A stretch of 64,000 bases of DNA. It comes from Spirochaetia bacterium (lineage in GTDB: Bacteria > Spirochaetota > Spirochaetia > Sphaerochaetales > Sphaerochaetaceae). Positions 56,795-64,000 of this stretch are shown here, one piece after another (position 1 is the first letter of the stretch; each line of letters begins with the position of its first letter). The translations under genes were made by a program, and so were the position numbers. The notes under the pieces are model-generated. The model was not told the DNA's origin, made no database searches, and was given only the letters and a program-made list of their open reading frames with translations. Location of the stretch: positions 2,466,784-2,530,783 of the forward strand of contig JAKVOU010000001.1 of assembly GCA_022482625.1 (NCBI GenBank), given 5' to 3'.

Positions 56795-58117
56795 TCATAC
56801 TAATAAATCCTTTAGGGCCGTACCGTCAGTATCTTTCAGTTCCCCTCCCAGGATTGCTGCAAAGGTCGGGGCTTCATCTACCAGTTTGGATTGTTTCAGG
56901 ATTGCTCCTTTTTTGAACGAAGGACCTTTTGCAAAGAAAATCGGTTGGGGGCCTTTTGATGGCAGGTAACCATGGGTGGCATGTCCTCTTCTATAATCAG
57001 AAGTGTCAAAACTACTGATGACTGGCCTGATGCAGCTTTCCCCGAAAGAGGTATATCCGTCCGTTTCAATTACGAACGAGAAATCACCTGCCAGTCCCCG
57101 CTCATGTGCCGCTTCTTTGTCAAATACTTGGGAAATACCATAGATTCCTTCATCGGCAAGATGATGCAGGTAGTGTTCCAGGCGTTCCGTTTCCATCCTG
57201 TTGTCAGGATGCTTCATGTAGACCAGGCCGCTCATACCGGTAGATTGGCTATAAGCTGTCCAATCCGTCACATTCCCAAGCTTGTCTGTCTTTATATAAC
57301 CGGCATCGGCAAGGAATACGTTGAAATTAAGTATCCTTTGGATGTCCATCTGTCCGTGATCACTCAGGACGACGAAATCCGTGTCATCGAGGACATGTCT
57401 GTGTTCCAAGGCTTTTCCTATGGCACCGAGGTAGGCATCACAGTATTCGATGCCTTTATGCACATGTGCGTTGAAGAGGCCGAATTCATGTCGGAGGCTG
57501 TCTATGATCCCCACATGGAGGAACATCACTTCCGGCGCATATCTTTCTATGACATCAACGGCACACTGGACTTGGAAGCTGTCAATTTCCGGTTGCTTGG
57601 CGATATAGTCCTTGCCGTATATATGGTCGATGGGAGGTGCAATGAGATGTTTGTTTTTCGTTATGATATCAAGCATGTCATTCCCAGAACCTCTTCTGCG
57701 GAAGTTCTCCTCAATTGAAACGGAACCGTCCAACAACCAATATTCGTCGATGAGATAGTCAATGTTCTTGTTTTTGCCGGTAACTGGCCAGAAGACTGAG
57801 CCTGTTGAATAACCCAGCTTCTTTGCCAAGGAAAAGATGTCTTCCCTTTTGACGCCGTCACTGTCCCATACCCATTCGCCTGTTTTTTCCTGTGGTTCAA
57901 ACGGGCAGTTTGCTACGATGCCATGTTTTGCAGGATAGCAGCCTGTTGCAATCGTCGTATGGGCGGGGTAAGTAATGGAAGGGTAGATGCTTTCGACACT
58001 GCTGACACTGCAGCAGTCACTGAAATATTTGCGATAATTGGGCAATGTCCTCAGATAGGCAAGGTCTTCCTGTACGGTTGCATCCAACGATATGACCATC
58101 AGTCTTTTCTTTTCCAT
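56795..58117 (-). CDS. Alkaline-phosphatase-superfamily phosphodiesterase (nucleotide pyrophosphatase type)
   Basis: A 440-residue enzyme. Metal and nucleophile sites are MVISLDAT (Asp), YPSITYPAHTTIATG (Thr nucleophile), HVGIIDSLRHEFG (Asp/His), VLSDHGQ (Asp/His) and ATHGYLPS (His). These are the NPP-type pattern that hydrolyses phosphodiesters or pyrophosphates. There is no signal peptide. AAAGGAG precedes the ATG. It is upstream of, and co-directional with, the LacI/GH116 operon, separated by the candidate operator, so it is probably a separate unit. Confidence 0.85.
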   Translation of the reverse strand: MEKKRLMVISLDATVQEDLAYLRTLPNYRKYFSDCCSVSSVESIYPSITYPAHTTIATGCYPAKHGIVANCPFEPQEKTGEWVWDSDGVKREDIFSLAKKLGYSTGSVFWPVTGKNKNIDYLIDEYWLLDGSVSIEENFRRRGSGNDMLDIITKNKHLIAPPIDHIYGKDYIAKQPEIDSFQVQCAVDVIERYAPEVMFLHVGIIDSLRHEFGLFNAHVHKGIEYCDAYLGAIGKALEHRHVLDDTDFVVLSDHGQMDIQRILNFNVFLADAGYIKTDKLGNVTDWTAYSQSTGMSGLVYMKHPDNRMETERLEHYLHHLADEGIYGISQVFDKEAAHERGLAGDFSFVIETDGYTSFGESCIRPVISSFDTSDYRRGHATHGYLPSKGPQPIFFAKGPSFKKGAILKQSKLVDEAPTFAAILGGELKDTDGTALKDLLV

Positions 58118-58872
58118 GGTGATATACTCCTTTGTTGGTTTGTCATTATAGGCAAATCAAAACAAACGTCAATAGGAAACAAGTCTTTTTATCACAATAA
58201 TTTACAGTGTTACCGATAACCCTGATGCATATGGTTCCCCCGATGTTGCGACGATAAGTAGGAATGGAGGTGAGTTTTTTCCCCGAATGCTTTTTTATTT
58301 GAAATCCATTTCTGTACCATGTGGCAAAATGACAGGTTGCAGATTGCCGGAACAATATAGAGAAAAATACAGGCCTGATGGTTTCGATGAAGTAGTTTCC
58401 TATCGATAAATTTTCTTTCCTATAAGGGAACATTACTCTTGAATACAATCAGCTATAAATCCTACAGATGAATCCAGTTCCATGACAGTGAACGGATTTC
58501 CTATCTGGCCTACTATACCTACAGCTATGAAAAATTGGTAGTATTATGGGGCAGAAGTGGTTTTTAGCATAATTCCATGGAGAGATTGTTCCTTTTATTC
58601 CCAATGTTTATTTGTTCGGTAACTATTCGTGTCAACTATAATGAAAATATATACTAACTAGAAAGCATATTACTTGCTCTCATGAGACTGATTAAGGGAA
58701 TTCAATGTCAGTGGGCTATTATATCTTGTATTTTCTCAAAATTGATGTATTAAGAGAAAATGGATTACGATTGGATTATGCCAAAGGCTTTAATAAATAA
58801 TATAATTTATTATTGTATATATACCTAGTTGTAAAATTATTTCTATACTTACTTGATTGGATAACTTTTTGC
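58118..58872. other. Long gene-poor region
   Basis: About 750 bases with no credible gene. An open frame on the minus strand (58146-58448) has no family resemblance and no ribosome site. The right half is AT-rich. It may hold decayed sequence or untranslated leader. Confidence 0.45.
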
Positions 58873-58901
58873 TTGACAGATATACAACCTGATGGTATAC
58901 G
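58873..58901 (+). promoter_or_regulatory. Promoter of the third ABC sugar operon
   Basis: TTGACA, 17 bases, TATACG. The spacer is framed by GATATAC (58879) and GTATATC (58901), an extra inverted repeat across the -10. Confidence 0.7.
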
Positions 58902-58910
58902 TATATCAAT

Positions 58911-58924
58911 TAGATGCGCATCTA
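58911..58924. promoter_or_regulatory. Candidate operator of the third ABC sugar operon
   Basis: TAGATGCGCATCTA, a perfect 14-bp palindrome starting about 10 bases after the -10, where bound protein would block transcription. It is GC-centred. No regulator gene is within the window on this side, so the binding protein is unknown. Confidence 0.55.
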
Positions 58925-59031
58925 AAACATTGTCAGTGGATATGGCTGAAAGGATAAAATCCCTAGCATGTTTCTGATATTTTTTCGTAATGGGTAGGTG
59001 CGATAATTCTACTCAAAGAGGAGGTTTTGAG

Positions 59032-60267
59032 ATGAAAAAGATCTGGTTGATATCTGTATTTATTATTTTTGGAAGTTGTTTCCTGTTTGCGAATGGAACA
59101 CAGGAGGCAAGTCCCATTGAGTTGACTTTCTTCTGTGGTCATGGTGATTTGGAACAGGGGACAAAAGAAATTGTTTCTGCATATGAACAGGAACATCCTA
59201 ATATCAAAATCACGACTATTTTTAATTCAAAGGATTATTCGACACAGTTTCAGTCAATGATGGCAACAAATACATTGCCGGATATTATTATGGTCGATCA
59301 GGAGCGTTTGGCTGAATTGGTAAAGACCAATATTTTACTTGACCTAAGTGATAGACCTGTTGCCACGCGTTTGTTCGATGTAGCCAAAGAACCAAACACA
59401 ATTGATGGTAAATTATATTCAGTTCCATTCCATTTGCAGGGATATGGTTTGCTTTATAGTCCTGAATTGTTGAGTAAGGTAAAAGTTGATAAGGCTCCTG
59501 CAACTCTGGAAGAATTGAAAACTGATGCGAAAAAACTAAAAGATGCTGGTATTACGCCGTTTACTCCGATGTTTAATGAAACTTGGGCAGATGATCAATA
59601 TTTTCTTTTTGGCATAAGTGCCATGTTACAGGAAGATCCTAAACTTATTGCGGGTCTTTATAATGGTTCGATAAAGTATACGGATGCCAGATTTGCAAAA
59701 GTATTTGATTATATCGACGTATTGAAAAACAATACGGTGGAAAATCCGTTTTCCTATGGATTTGGTGAAGGTGCGAGTTATTTTGGACAAGGCAAGGCTT
59801 CCTTTGCTGTACATGGGGATTGGATTCTTAGGACTGCACTGAAAGTAAATGCCAATCTTGATGTTCACCTTGCTCCATTGCCGTGGTCTGATGATGCAAA
59901 GCAAAATAAAGTTATCATTGGAGTCGCAAATGGTATGGGTATCAACAGGAACAGCAAACATCTCAAGGAGACAGAAAATTTCTTTGATTACTATACCACG
60001 CTTGATTCTGCACAAAAGCTTTCAAAGTATAATTTTGCCTATGTACCACAGAAAGGCTTTGATACCAAGGATTTACATGAAGTTTATGCAGATATTACTT
60101 CTGCATTGGAATCTGGAAATGCAATTTCTTGGGAATGGTTAAAAGTGGCACCCGGTGGTGTCAAGCTTGAAGTGGGTCAATCTATGCAGGCTTATCTTAG
60201 TGGTCAACTTACAAGACAACAGGTACTCGAAAATATTCAATCTGCATTTGAAGCTGCCCAGAATTAG
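59032..60267 (+). CDS. ABC sugar-binding protein
   Basis: A 411-residue family 1 solute-binding protein. The signal peptide ends CFLFANGTQEASP. The mature part starts LTFFCGHGDLEQGTKEIVSAYEQEHPNIKI, then TLPDIIMVDQERLAEL, VPFHLQGYGLLYSPELL and SFAVHGDWILRTAL. I chose ATG 59032, with AGAGGAGG upstream; the frame extends to 58990 without a site. First gene of a rightward operon. Confidence 0.9.
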   Translation: MKKIWLISVFIIFGSCFLFANGTQEASPIELTFFCGHGDLEQGTKEIVSAYEQEHPNIKITTIFNSKDYSTQFQSMMATNTLPDIIMVDQERLAELVKTNILLDLSDRPVATRLFDVAKEPNTIDGKLYSVPFHLQGYGLLYSPELLSKVKVDKAPATLEELKTDAKKLKDAGITPFTPMFNETWADDQYFLFGISAMLQEDPKLIAGLYNGSIKYTDARFAKVFDYIDVLKNNTVENPFSYGFGEGASYFGQGKASFAVHGDWILRTALKVNANLDVHLAPLPWSDDAKQNKVIIGVANGMGINRNSKHLKETENFFDYYTTLDSAQKLSKYNFAYVPQKGFDTKDLHEVYADITSALESGNAISWEWLKVAPGGVKLEVGQSMQAYLSGQLTRQQVLENIQSAFEAAQN

Positions 60268-60303
60268 CTTTGTATCAGTGTGGATTTTAGTTTTATTGAT
60301 AAT

Positions 60304-60347
60304 TTTCTTCCGATTGTTTGATTGTTATTGCTTGCAGTCGGAAGAAA
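60304..60347 (+). promoter_or_regulatory. Intercistronic inverted repeat overlapping the permease ribosome site
   Basis: TTTCTTCCGA (60304) pairs perfectly with TCGGAAGAAA (60338) across a 24-base loop. The right arm contains GGAAG, the likely ribosome-binding site for ATG 60352, so folding would lower permease translation. Confidence 0.6.
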
Positions 60348-60351
60348 TTGG

Positions 60352-61242
60352 ATGAGTTCAATGACAAAACACAAGCATTTGTATTCAATAGATTATTTTC
60401 TGTTTATTTTTCCTGCCCTTTTGTTTTTTACCGTCTTTTTTCTTATTCCTGTGTTCAATGGTATATGCTATAGCTTTGTTCGATGGAATGGCTTATCACA
60501 AACAAAAGTATTTGTCGGAATTGATAATTACAAAAGAATTTTTTCAGATGAAATTTTTCTTTCGTCATTCGGGAACACTATCAAATTTACGATTTATCAT
60601 GTTATAGCGATCAACATATTGTCCTTGTTCCTTGCTTTGCTGCTTACAAGACAGGTTTTACATGGACGTTTCTTTTTCCGTGGAGTATTTTTCTTACCCA
60701 ATGTGCTGAGTCTTATCGTAGTTGGACAGATATGGAAATTTATTCTTGGGCAAGCTTCTTTTGAACTTGGAAAGAAAACAGGTCTCTGGCTTTTTTCAAT
60801 AGGATGGCTTAGCAATCCAAAAGTTGCTTTGTATTCTACGATTATTGCATCAATATGGCAGGCTGCAGGTTGGTATATGATGATTTATATTGCAGGTATT
60901 CTTGCCATTCCAAGCAGTCTGTTTGAAGCTGCTACTCTTGATGGGGCCGGCAGTGGATATGTATTCCGTCATATCACTTTCCCGTTGATTATACCCTCGT
61001 TGACGATTTGTCTTTTCCTTTCGACAATAAATTCCTTGCGTGTTTTTGATATCGTATATGCAATGACAGGAGGGGGACCTGGACATGCAACGGAAACAGC
61101 TTTACTGAATATCTATAACACGACATTCAATTCATTGCAGTATGGATACGGGACTGCAAAGGCAATTATATTATTAGGTATTATTGTCATTGTCTCTTTT
61201 GGTCAGCTCATATTGCTGAAAAGAAAGGAAGTTGCCTTATGA
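60352..61242 (+). CDS. ABC sugar transporter permease, MalF type
   Basis: A 296-residue permease with six helices. The EAA loop is EAATLDGAGSGYVFRHITFPLI, and YAMTGGGPGHATETALLNIY is the conserved C-terminal motif. ATG 60352 follows GGAAG by 7 bases; ATG 60361 is a close alternative. It overlaps the next permease gene by 4 bases (ATGA). Confidence 0.88.
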   Translation: MSSMTKHKHLYSIDYFLFIFPALLFFTVFFLIPVFNGICYSFVRWNGLSQTKVFVGIDNYKRIFSDEIFLSSFGNTIKFTIYHVIAINILSLFLALLLTRQVLHGRFFFRGVFFLPNVLSLIVVGQIWKFILGQASFELGKKTGLWLFSIGWLSNPKVALYSTIIASIWQAAGWYMMIYIAGILAIPSSLFEAATLDGAGSGYVFRHITFPLIIPSLTICLFLSTINSLRVFDIVYAMTGGGPGHATETALLNIYNTTFNSLQYGYGTAKAIILLGIIVIVSFGQLILLKRKEVAL

Positions 61243-61829
61243 AATACAGGACTTCCATTAAATCGTTTGCAATATATTGTATTCTTATTGTTGGTGCCAT
61301 TATTTTTCTTGCACCGTTTTTCTTTGTTATCATCAATTCTGTAAAGAGTGATTCTGAATATCTGGTTTCAAAGCTCAGCATACCTAAGACAATATGTTGG
61401 AACAACTATGTCGCTTCAATGGCAATGATGCAGTATGGCAAAGCTTTGTTCAATTCCCTAGTCATTACAATTCTTTCTCTTTGCGGTATCTTGGTCGTAG
61501 CTTCCATGGCAGCTTATAAGATTGCCAGAACTGCAGGTAAGTTCAATACTTTTGTTTTTTTCTTATTTTTGAGCGTATTTGTCGTACCCTTTCAATCTGT
61601 AATGATTCCAATTGTCGTAATGGTCCGTAATCTACATCTTATGGATTCTCTTTTGGGAATGATTCTGGCATATATCGGACTTGTTGCACCTACGGCTATT
61701 TTTCTATATCGGGGATTTGTACAGACCATTCCGATTTCATTGGAAGAGTGTGCCCAGATTGATGGAGCTACACCTTTCCAAGTCTTTTCACGAATTGTTT
61801 TGCCTTTGTTGATACCGATTACCAGCACT

Positions 61830-61834
61830 ATAAT
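61830..61834. repeat. Target-site duplication, left
   Basis: ATAAT, matched by 63599-63603. Removing one copy with the IS restores the permease reading frame. Confidence 0.8.
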
Positions 61835-63598
61835 CCCAAGATGCCCGAAATTGTAGCACTACATTTTTAACCCCAATGCTTCCTTGAACTTTCCTGAGTC
61901 AAGACTTGAGGGAACATCAATCCCAAAGGCCCTGTAGCATTCCTTTACTTGCCTGTTCGGAGTTTCGACTATGACTGTTCCGTCTTGTTTCCTGAAGCAC
62001 ATCAGGGACTGTGTCCTGCCGATGATTTCCGCAAGCGGATGGCCATCCCCATTCGCTTCCTTCCTGAACAGAAGCGTGATGATGAGGCAGATCATATCTG
62101 CAAGGATCTTGCCCCGTACCGTACAGTCGGTCCACTTTGCAAGGGGAAGCAGCTTGAGATATGCCTTGGATGTCTTGAAGGCTCCTTCTATGTCGGCACG
62201 GTCAAAGTAGCGGGAAAGAATGTCCTTGGGGGCAGCCCGGTAGTTTGCAATGAGTACGAAATATCCGAATTTCACTGTCAGGAAGTCCTTGTCCCTGGCA
62301 CTTAGCTTCCCGTATGCATCCTCATCCCTCAGGATGCTGTCACGGAATCCCATGAGCGCATTTTCCTTGTCGACGAACGGATAGAGGAACATATGCGCAT
62401 CAAAGAGCCTGCCCTCCTGGCAGGTCCCGAAATAAGTATGCCTGTTGCGGACAAATGCATATTTGCCCTTTGGGATCTGCTCCTTGTGCCTCCAGTACAG
62501 TTCCTTGTATGGATATCCCTTCCTTGCCGGCATCCTCAGTATCAGGGACTTGTCCCCGCAGTCAGAAAACGCCCTTATGATTTCCTTTGATGCATATCCG
62601 GCATCAAGGGTGAGGGAGCCGACGCTGATGCACAGGCTTGACTCCACGTCTTCCACGATGCCCATCACCGTGCTCACGTCAAGCAGGTTCCCCGGGATGA
62701 TGTCGAACCATACCGGAAGGGAATGCCGTGCGTCCAGTACCAGGACAAGCCTCATCATGCAGGCGCTCCCATGTACCCCGTGGCTGCACAGTGCATCGAA
62801 GGGATTGTCCGCCATGCTGTTCGGCAGGGGGGTCGAATCCACATAGCACGCATTGCCGAAACCAGGATCCTTCATCTTCATGAAGGACACGAACCCCTTG
62901 AAGAATGCCATCTTCACACGGTCATCCCCCAGCAGGGAGAAGAAGCCCGAATCACAATGCAACGAGGCTGTCCCTATGTCATCAAGGAGGTAGGCTGCAA
63001 AGGACTTGTCCAGGAAGCTGTCACACGATATCGCACTTCCGTTCCTCAGTATCCCATGCAGGAGATGGGCATACACCCTCTGGAGGTCCTTTTTTTTCGT
63101 AAAGACGTCCTCCAGGAGCCCTGCCAGCCCCTGTTTCCTCAGAAACTCCAAAAGGAGATAGGCATCCCCGAAGACGGTGTGTACCTCCTTCTTCAGTTCC
63201 CCGTGCGACATGATCCTCCCGTCATCGTCATCAACGGGACTGAACTCATCCTTTTCCACATCATAGGAGACAAGGCCCCTGGTCGGAGAAACGAAGACCC
63301 CCCTTTTCTTTGCAGCATCAAGGAATATTATCTTCCCCAGCACTTCCCTTGAAATCTGCCTGGAATGATATTTCGCTCCACGGACGTAGGCAACGTCCTT
63401 GATCGAAGCCGAACCGGATATGAAATTGCCTGCGGCATCGCAACAAGTCTTCTGAGTTTTGATAAAAGCCATGTTCGCCTCTTAAGTAGTCCCTTATATC
63501 ACTACATAATATACAGCGTATTACAACTTATATCAATAATTCAAAAGAAAATATTCAAACTATTTGGAATGTAGTACTACAAAATCATTCATCTAAGG
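61835..63598. mobile_element. IS4-superfamily insertion sequence, 1764 bp
   Basis: Imperfect terminal inverted repeats: CCCAAGATG ... TTGTAGCACTACATT at left and CCTTAGATG ... TTGTAGTACTACATT at right, with 5-bp target duplication ATAAT. One transposase gene is present on the minus strand. It is unrelated at the ends to the element at 44100, so two separate IS families have been active here. Confidence 0.88.
61859..63472 (-). CDS. IS4-family DDE transposase
   Basis: A 537-residue transposase. Catalytic Asp residues are in YVDSTPLPNS and LTLDAGYAS. The C-terminal motif YFDRADIEGAFKTSK is an exact Y-(2)-R-(3)-E-(6)-K signature. A long N-terminal domain and IS1634-like total length are visible. 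The frame is intact, so the element may still move. Its base composition is richer in G+C than the permease gene it interrupts. Confidence 0.9.
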   Translation of the reverse strand: MAFIKTQKTCCDAAGNFISGSASIKDVAYVRGAKYHSRQISREVLGKIIFLDAAKKRGVFVSPTRGLVSYDVEKDEFSPVDDDDGRIMSHGELKKEVHTVFGDAYLLLEFLRKQGLAGLLEDVFTKKKDLQRVYAHLLHGILRNGSAISCDSFLDKSFAAYLLDDIGTASLHCDSGFFSLLGDDRVKMAFFKGFVSFMKMKDPGFGNACYVDSTPLPNSMADNPFDALCSHGVHGSACMMRLVLVLDARHSLPVWFDIIPGNLLDVSTVMGIVEDVESSLCISVGSLTLDAGYASKEIIRAFSDCGDKSLILRMPARKGYPYKELYWRHKEQIPKGKYAFVRNRHTYFGTCQEGRLFDAHMFLYPFVDKENALMGFRDSILRDEDAYGKLSARDKDFLTVKFGYFVLIANYRAAPKDILSRYFDRADIEGAFKTSKAYLKLLPLAKWTDCTVRGKILADMICLIITLLFRKEANGDGHPLAEIIGRTQSLMCFRKQDGTVIVETPNRQVKECYRAFGIDVPSSLDSGKFKEALGLKM

Positions 63599-63603
63599 AT
63601 AAT
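63599..63603. repeat. Target-site duplication, right
   Basis: ATAAT, the partner of 61830-61834. Confidence 0.8.
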
Positions 63604-63854
63604 TATTTTACTTGGCTTGCAAATTTGGAATGACTTCTTATTGCCTTTGCTTATTTTACAGAATCCCAAAAACTATACATTGCCATTGTCTACAATGCGT
63701 TTTTTCCAAGCGTATAACACTGCCTGGGGAAATATTCTTGCAGCTACGGTATTATCTTCCCTGCCGATGGTAATTGTTTTCTTTATTGGACAAAAACAGA
63801 TTGTACAAGGTGTTACATCTGGTGCAATCAAAGAATGATATGTAAGGAAAAAAT

Positions 63855-64000
63855 ATGGACGAAAAAATGCCATTCAGTGTTGAATCGACCAAGATAGTTT
63901 GGAAAAGTGGTCGAGAAACTGTTGTTGCCAGTGCTGTTTTGCCTGGTATTATTAGAATCAGAGCATGGTATGTTCCAACTTGTACCGACGATTATGTTAC
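63855..64000 (+). CDS. Unidentified gene, 3' end outside window
   Basis: It starts 17 bases after the interrupted permease with TAAGGAAAAAAT before the ATG. The visible 48 residues (for example TKIVWKSGRETVVASAVLPG and IIRIRAWY) resemble the beta-sandwich start of some glycosidases such as GH31, but this is too short to assign. Its position makes a carbohydrate-active enzyme likely. Confidence 0.5.
   Translation, partial: MDEKMPFSVESTKIVWKSGRETVVASAVLPGIIRIRAWYVPTCTDDYV

Larger units (their letters stand above)
61239..63838 (+). pseudogene. ABC permease, MalG type, interrupted by IS
   Basis: The 5' part (61239-61834) encodes five helices and the EAA loop EECAQIDGATPFQVFSRIVLPLL. The 3' part (63604-63838) encodes GLQIWNDFLLPLLIL to the end TSGAIKE. 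Deleting the IS (61835-63598) and one copy of ATAAT restores a single frame of 276 codons across the junction (ITSTIIILLGLQIWNDF), the normal size. As it stands the product ends in IS-derived residues (PRCPKL) and lacks the last two helices, so this importer is probably inactive. Confidence 0.9.

Noticed and set aside
56972-57718. 248-codon plus-strand frame
   Set aside because: Antisense to the phosphodiesterase gene, whose metal sites are intact; no recognisable product.
58146-58448. 100-codon minus-strand frame in the gene-poor region
   Set aside because: No ribosome site, odd composition and no resemblance to any family; treated as chance.
1-64000. CRISPR arrays, rRNA or tRNA genes
   Set aside because: No regularly spaced repeat series, rRNA segment or cloverleaf with a CCA end was seen in the gaps examined.

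Overview
The window looks like chromosomal DNA of a fermentative spirochaete close to Sphaerochaeta. Several exported proteins carry the spirochaetal FANG/FASG-type signal-peptide end followed by S/T-E. The gene set is rich in ABC sugar transporters with LacI-type regulators, and there is a NuoEF-type flavoprotein cluster. Assignment is from protein character only; there is no rRNA or marker gene here.

Layout. 1-3427: 3' end of a ROK-type regulator, an MFS transporter and a MATE exporter. 3444-5944: a damaged zone with two decayed, directly repeated yoaP-like copies flanking an AAA+/DUF4143 ATPase, plus three related hairpins. 6174-12225: a methyltransferase, then a leftward methionine operon (metQ-metN-metI-hcxA-like-ybdL-like) preceded by a 25-codon leader ORF with two Met-Met-Met runs. 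12400-14457: a structured leader, an MFS gene with an internal deletion, and a PAP2 phosphatase. 14563-22087: a leftward GH13_18 sugar-phosphorylase/GT4 operon with its ABC importer and LacI regulator. 22297-24466: a SatD/DUF3307 pair and a feoB relic. 24463-30126: a LacI regulator divergent from an EPSP-synthase-like gene and a TAXI/TRAP importer. 30376-34360: NuoE-NuoF-MetV-like-(MetV::NuoG-like) redox genes. 34479-39284: an HTH relic, a hipBA module with three operators at 27-bp spacing, and two further AAA+ ATPases. 39466-43299: class I aldolase, then dat-ddc for 1,3-diaminopropane. 43586-47111: an ATPase/EGxxE-protein pair split by an IS4-type element. 47441-58117: a methyltransferase-like membrane protein, a LacI-controlled ABC/GH116 operon, and a phosphodiesterase. 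58873-64000: a third ABC sugar operon whose second permease is cut by another IS4-type element, then the start of an unidentified gene.

Three regulatory patterns recur. All three LacI genes have promoter-like hexamers placed so that the transcript would start at the ATG. All three sugar ABC operons carry an inverted repeat between the binding-protein gene and the first permease gene. CG-centred palindromes near two LacI-linked promoters look like operators, and a GC-centred one precedes the third ABC operon.

The most interesting objects are the methionine leader peptide, the NuoF-like subunit with a reciprocal Cys/Gly exchange at its 4Fe-4S site, the MetV-like/NuoG-like fusion with no terminal catalytic domain, and the IS-split ATPase pair that can be rebuilt in frame.
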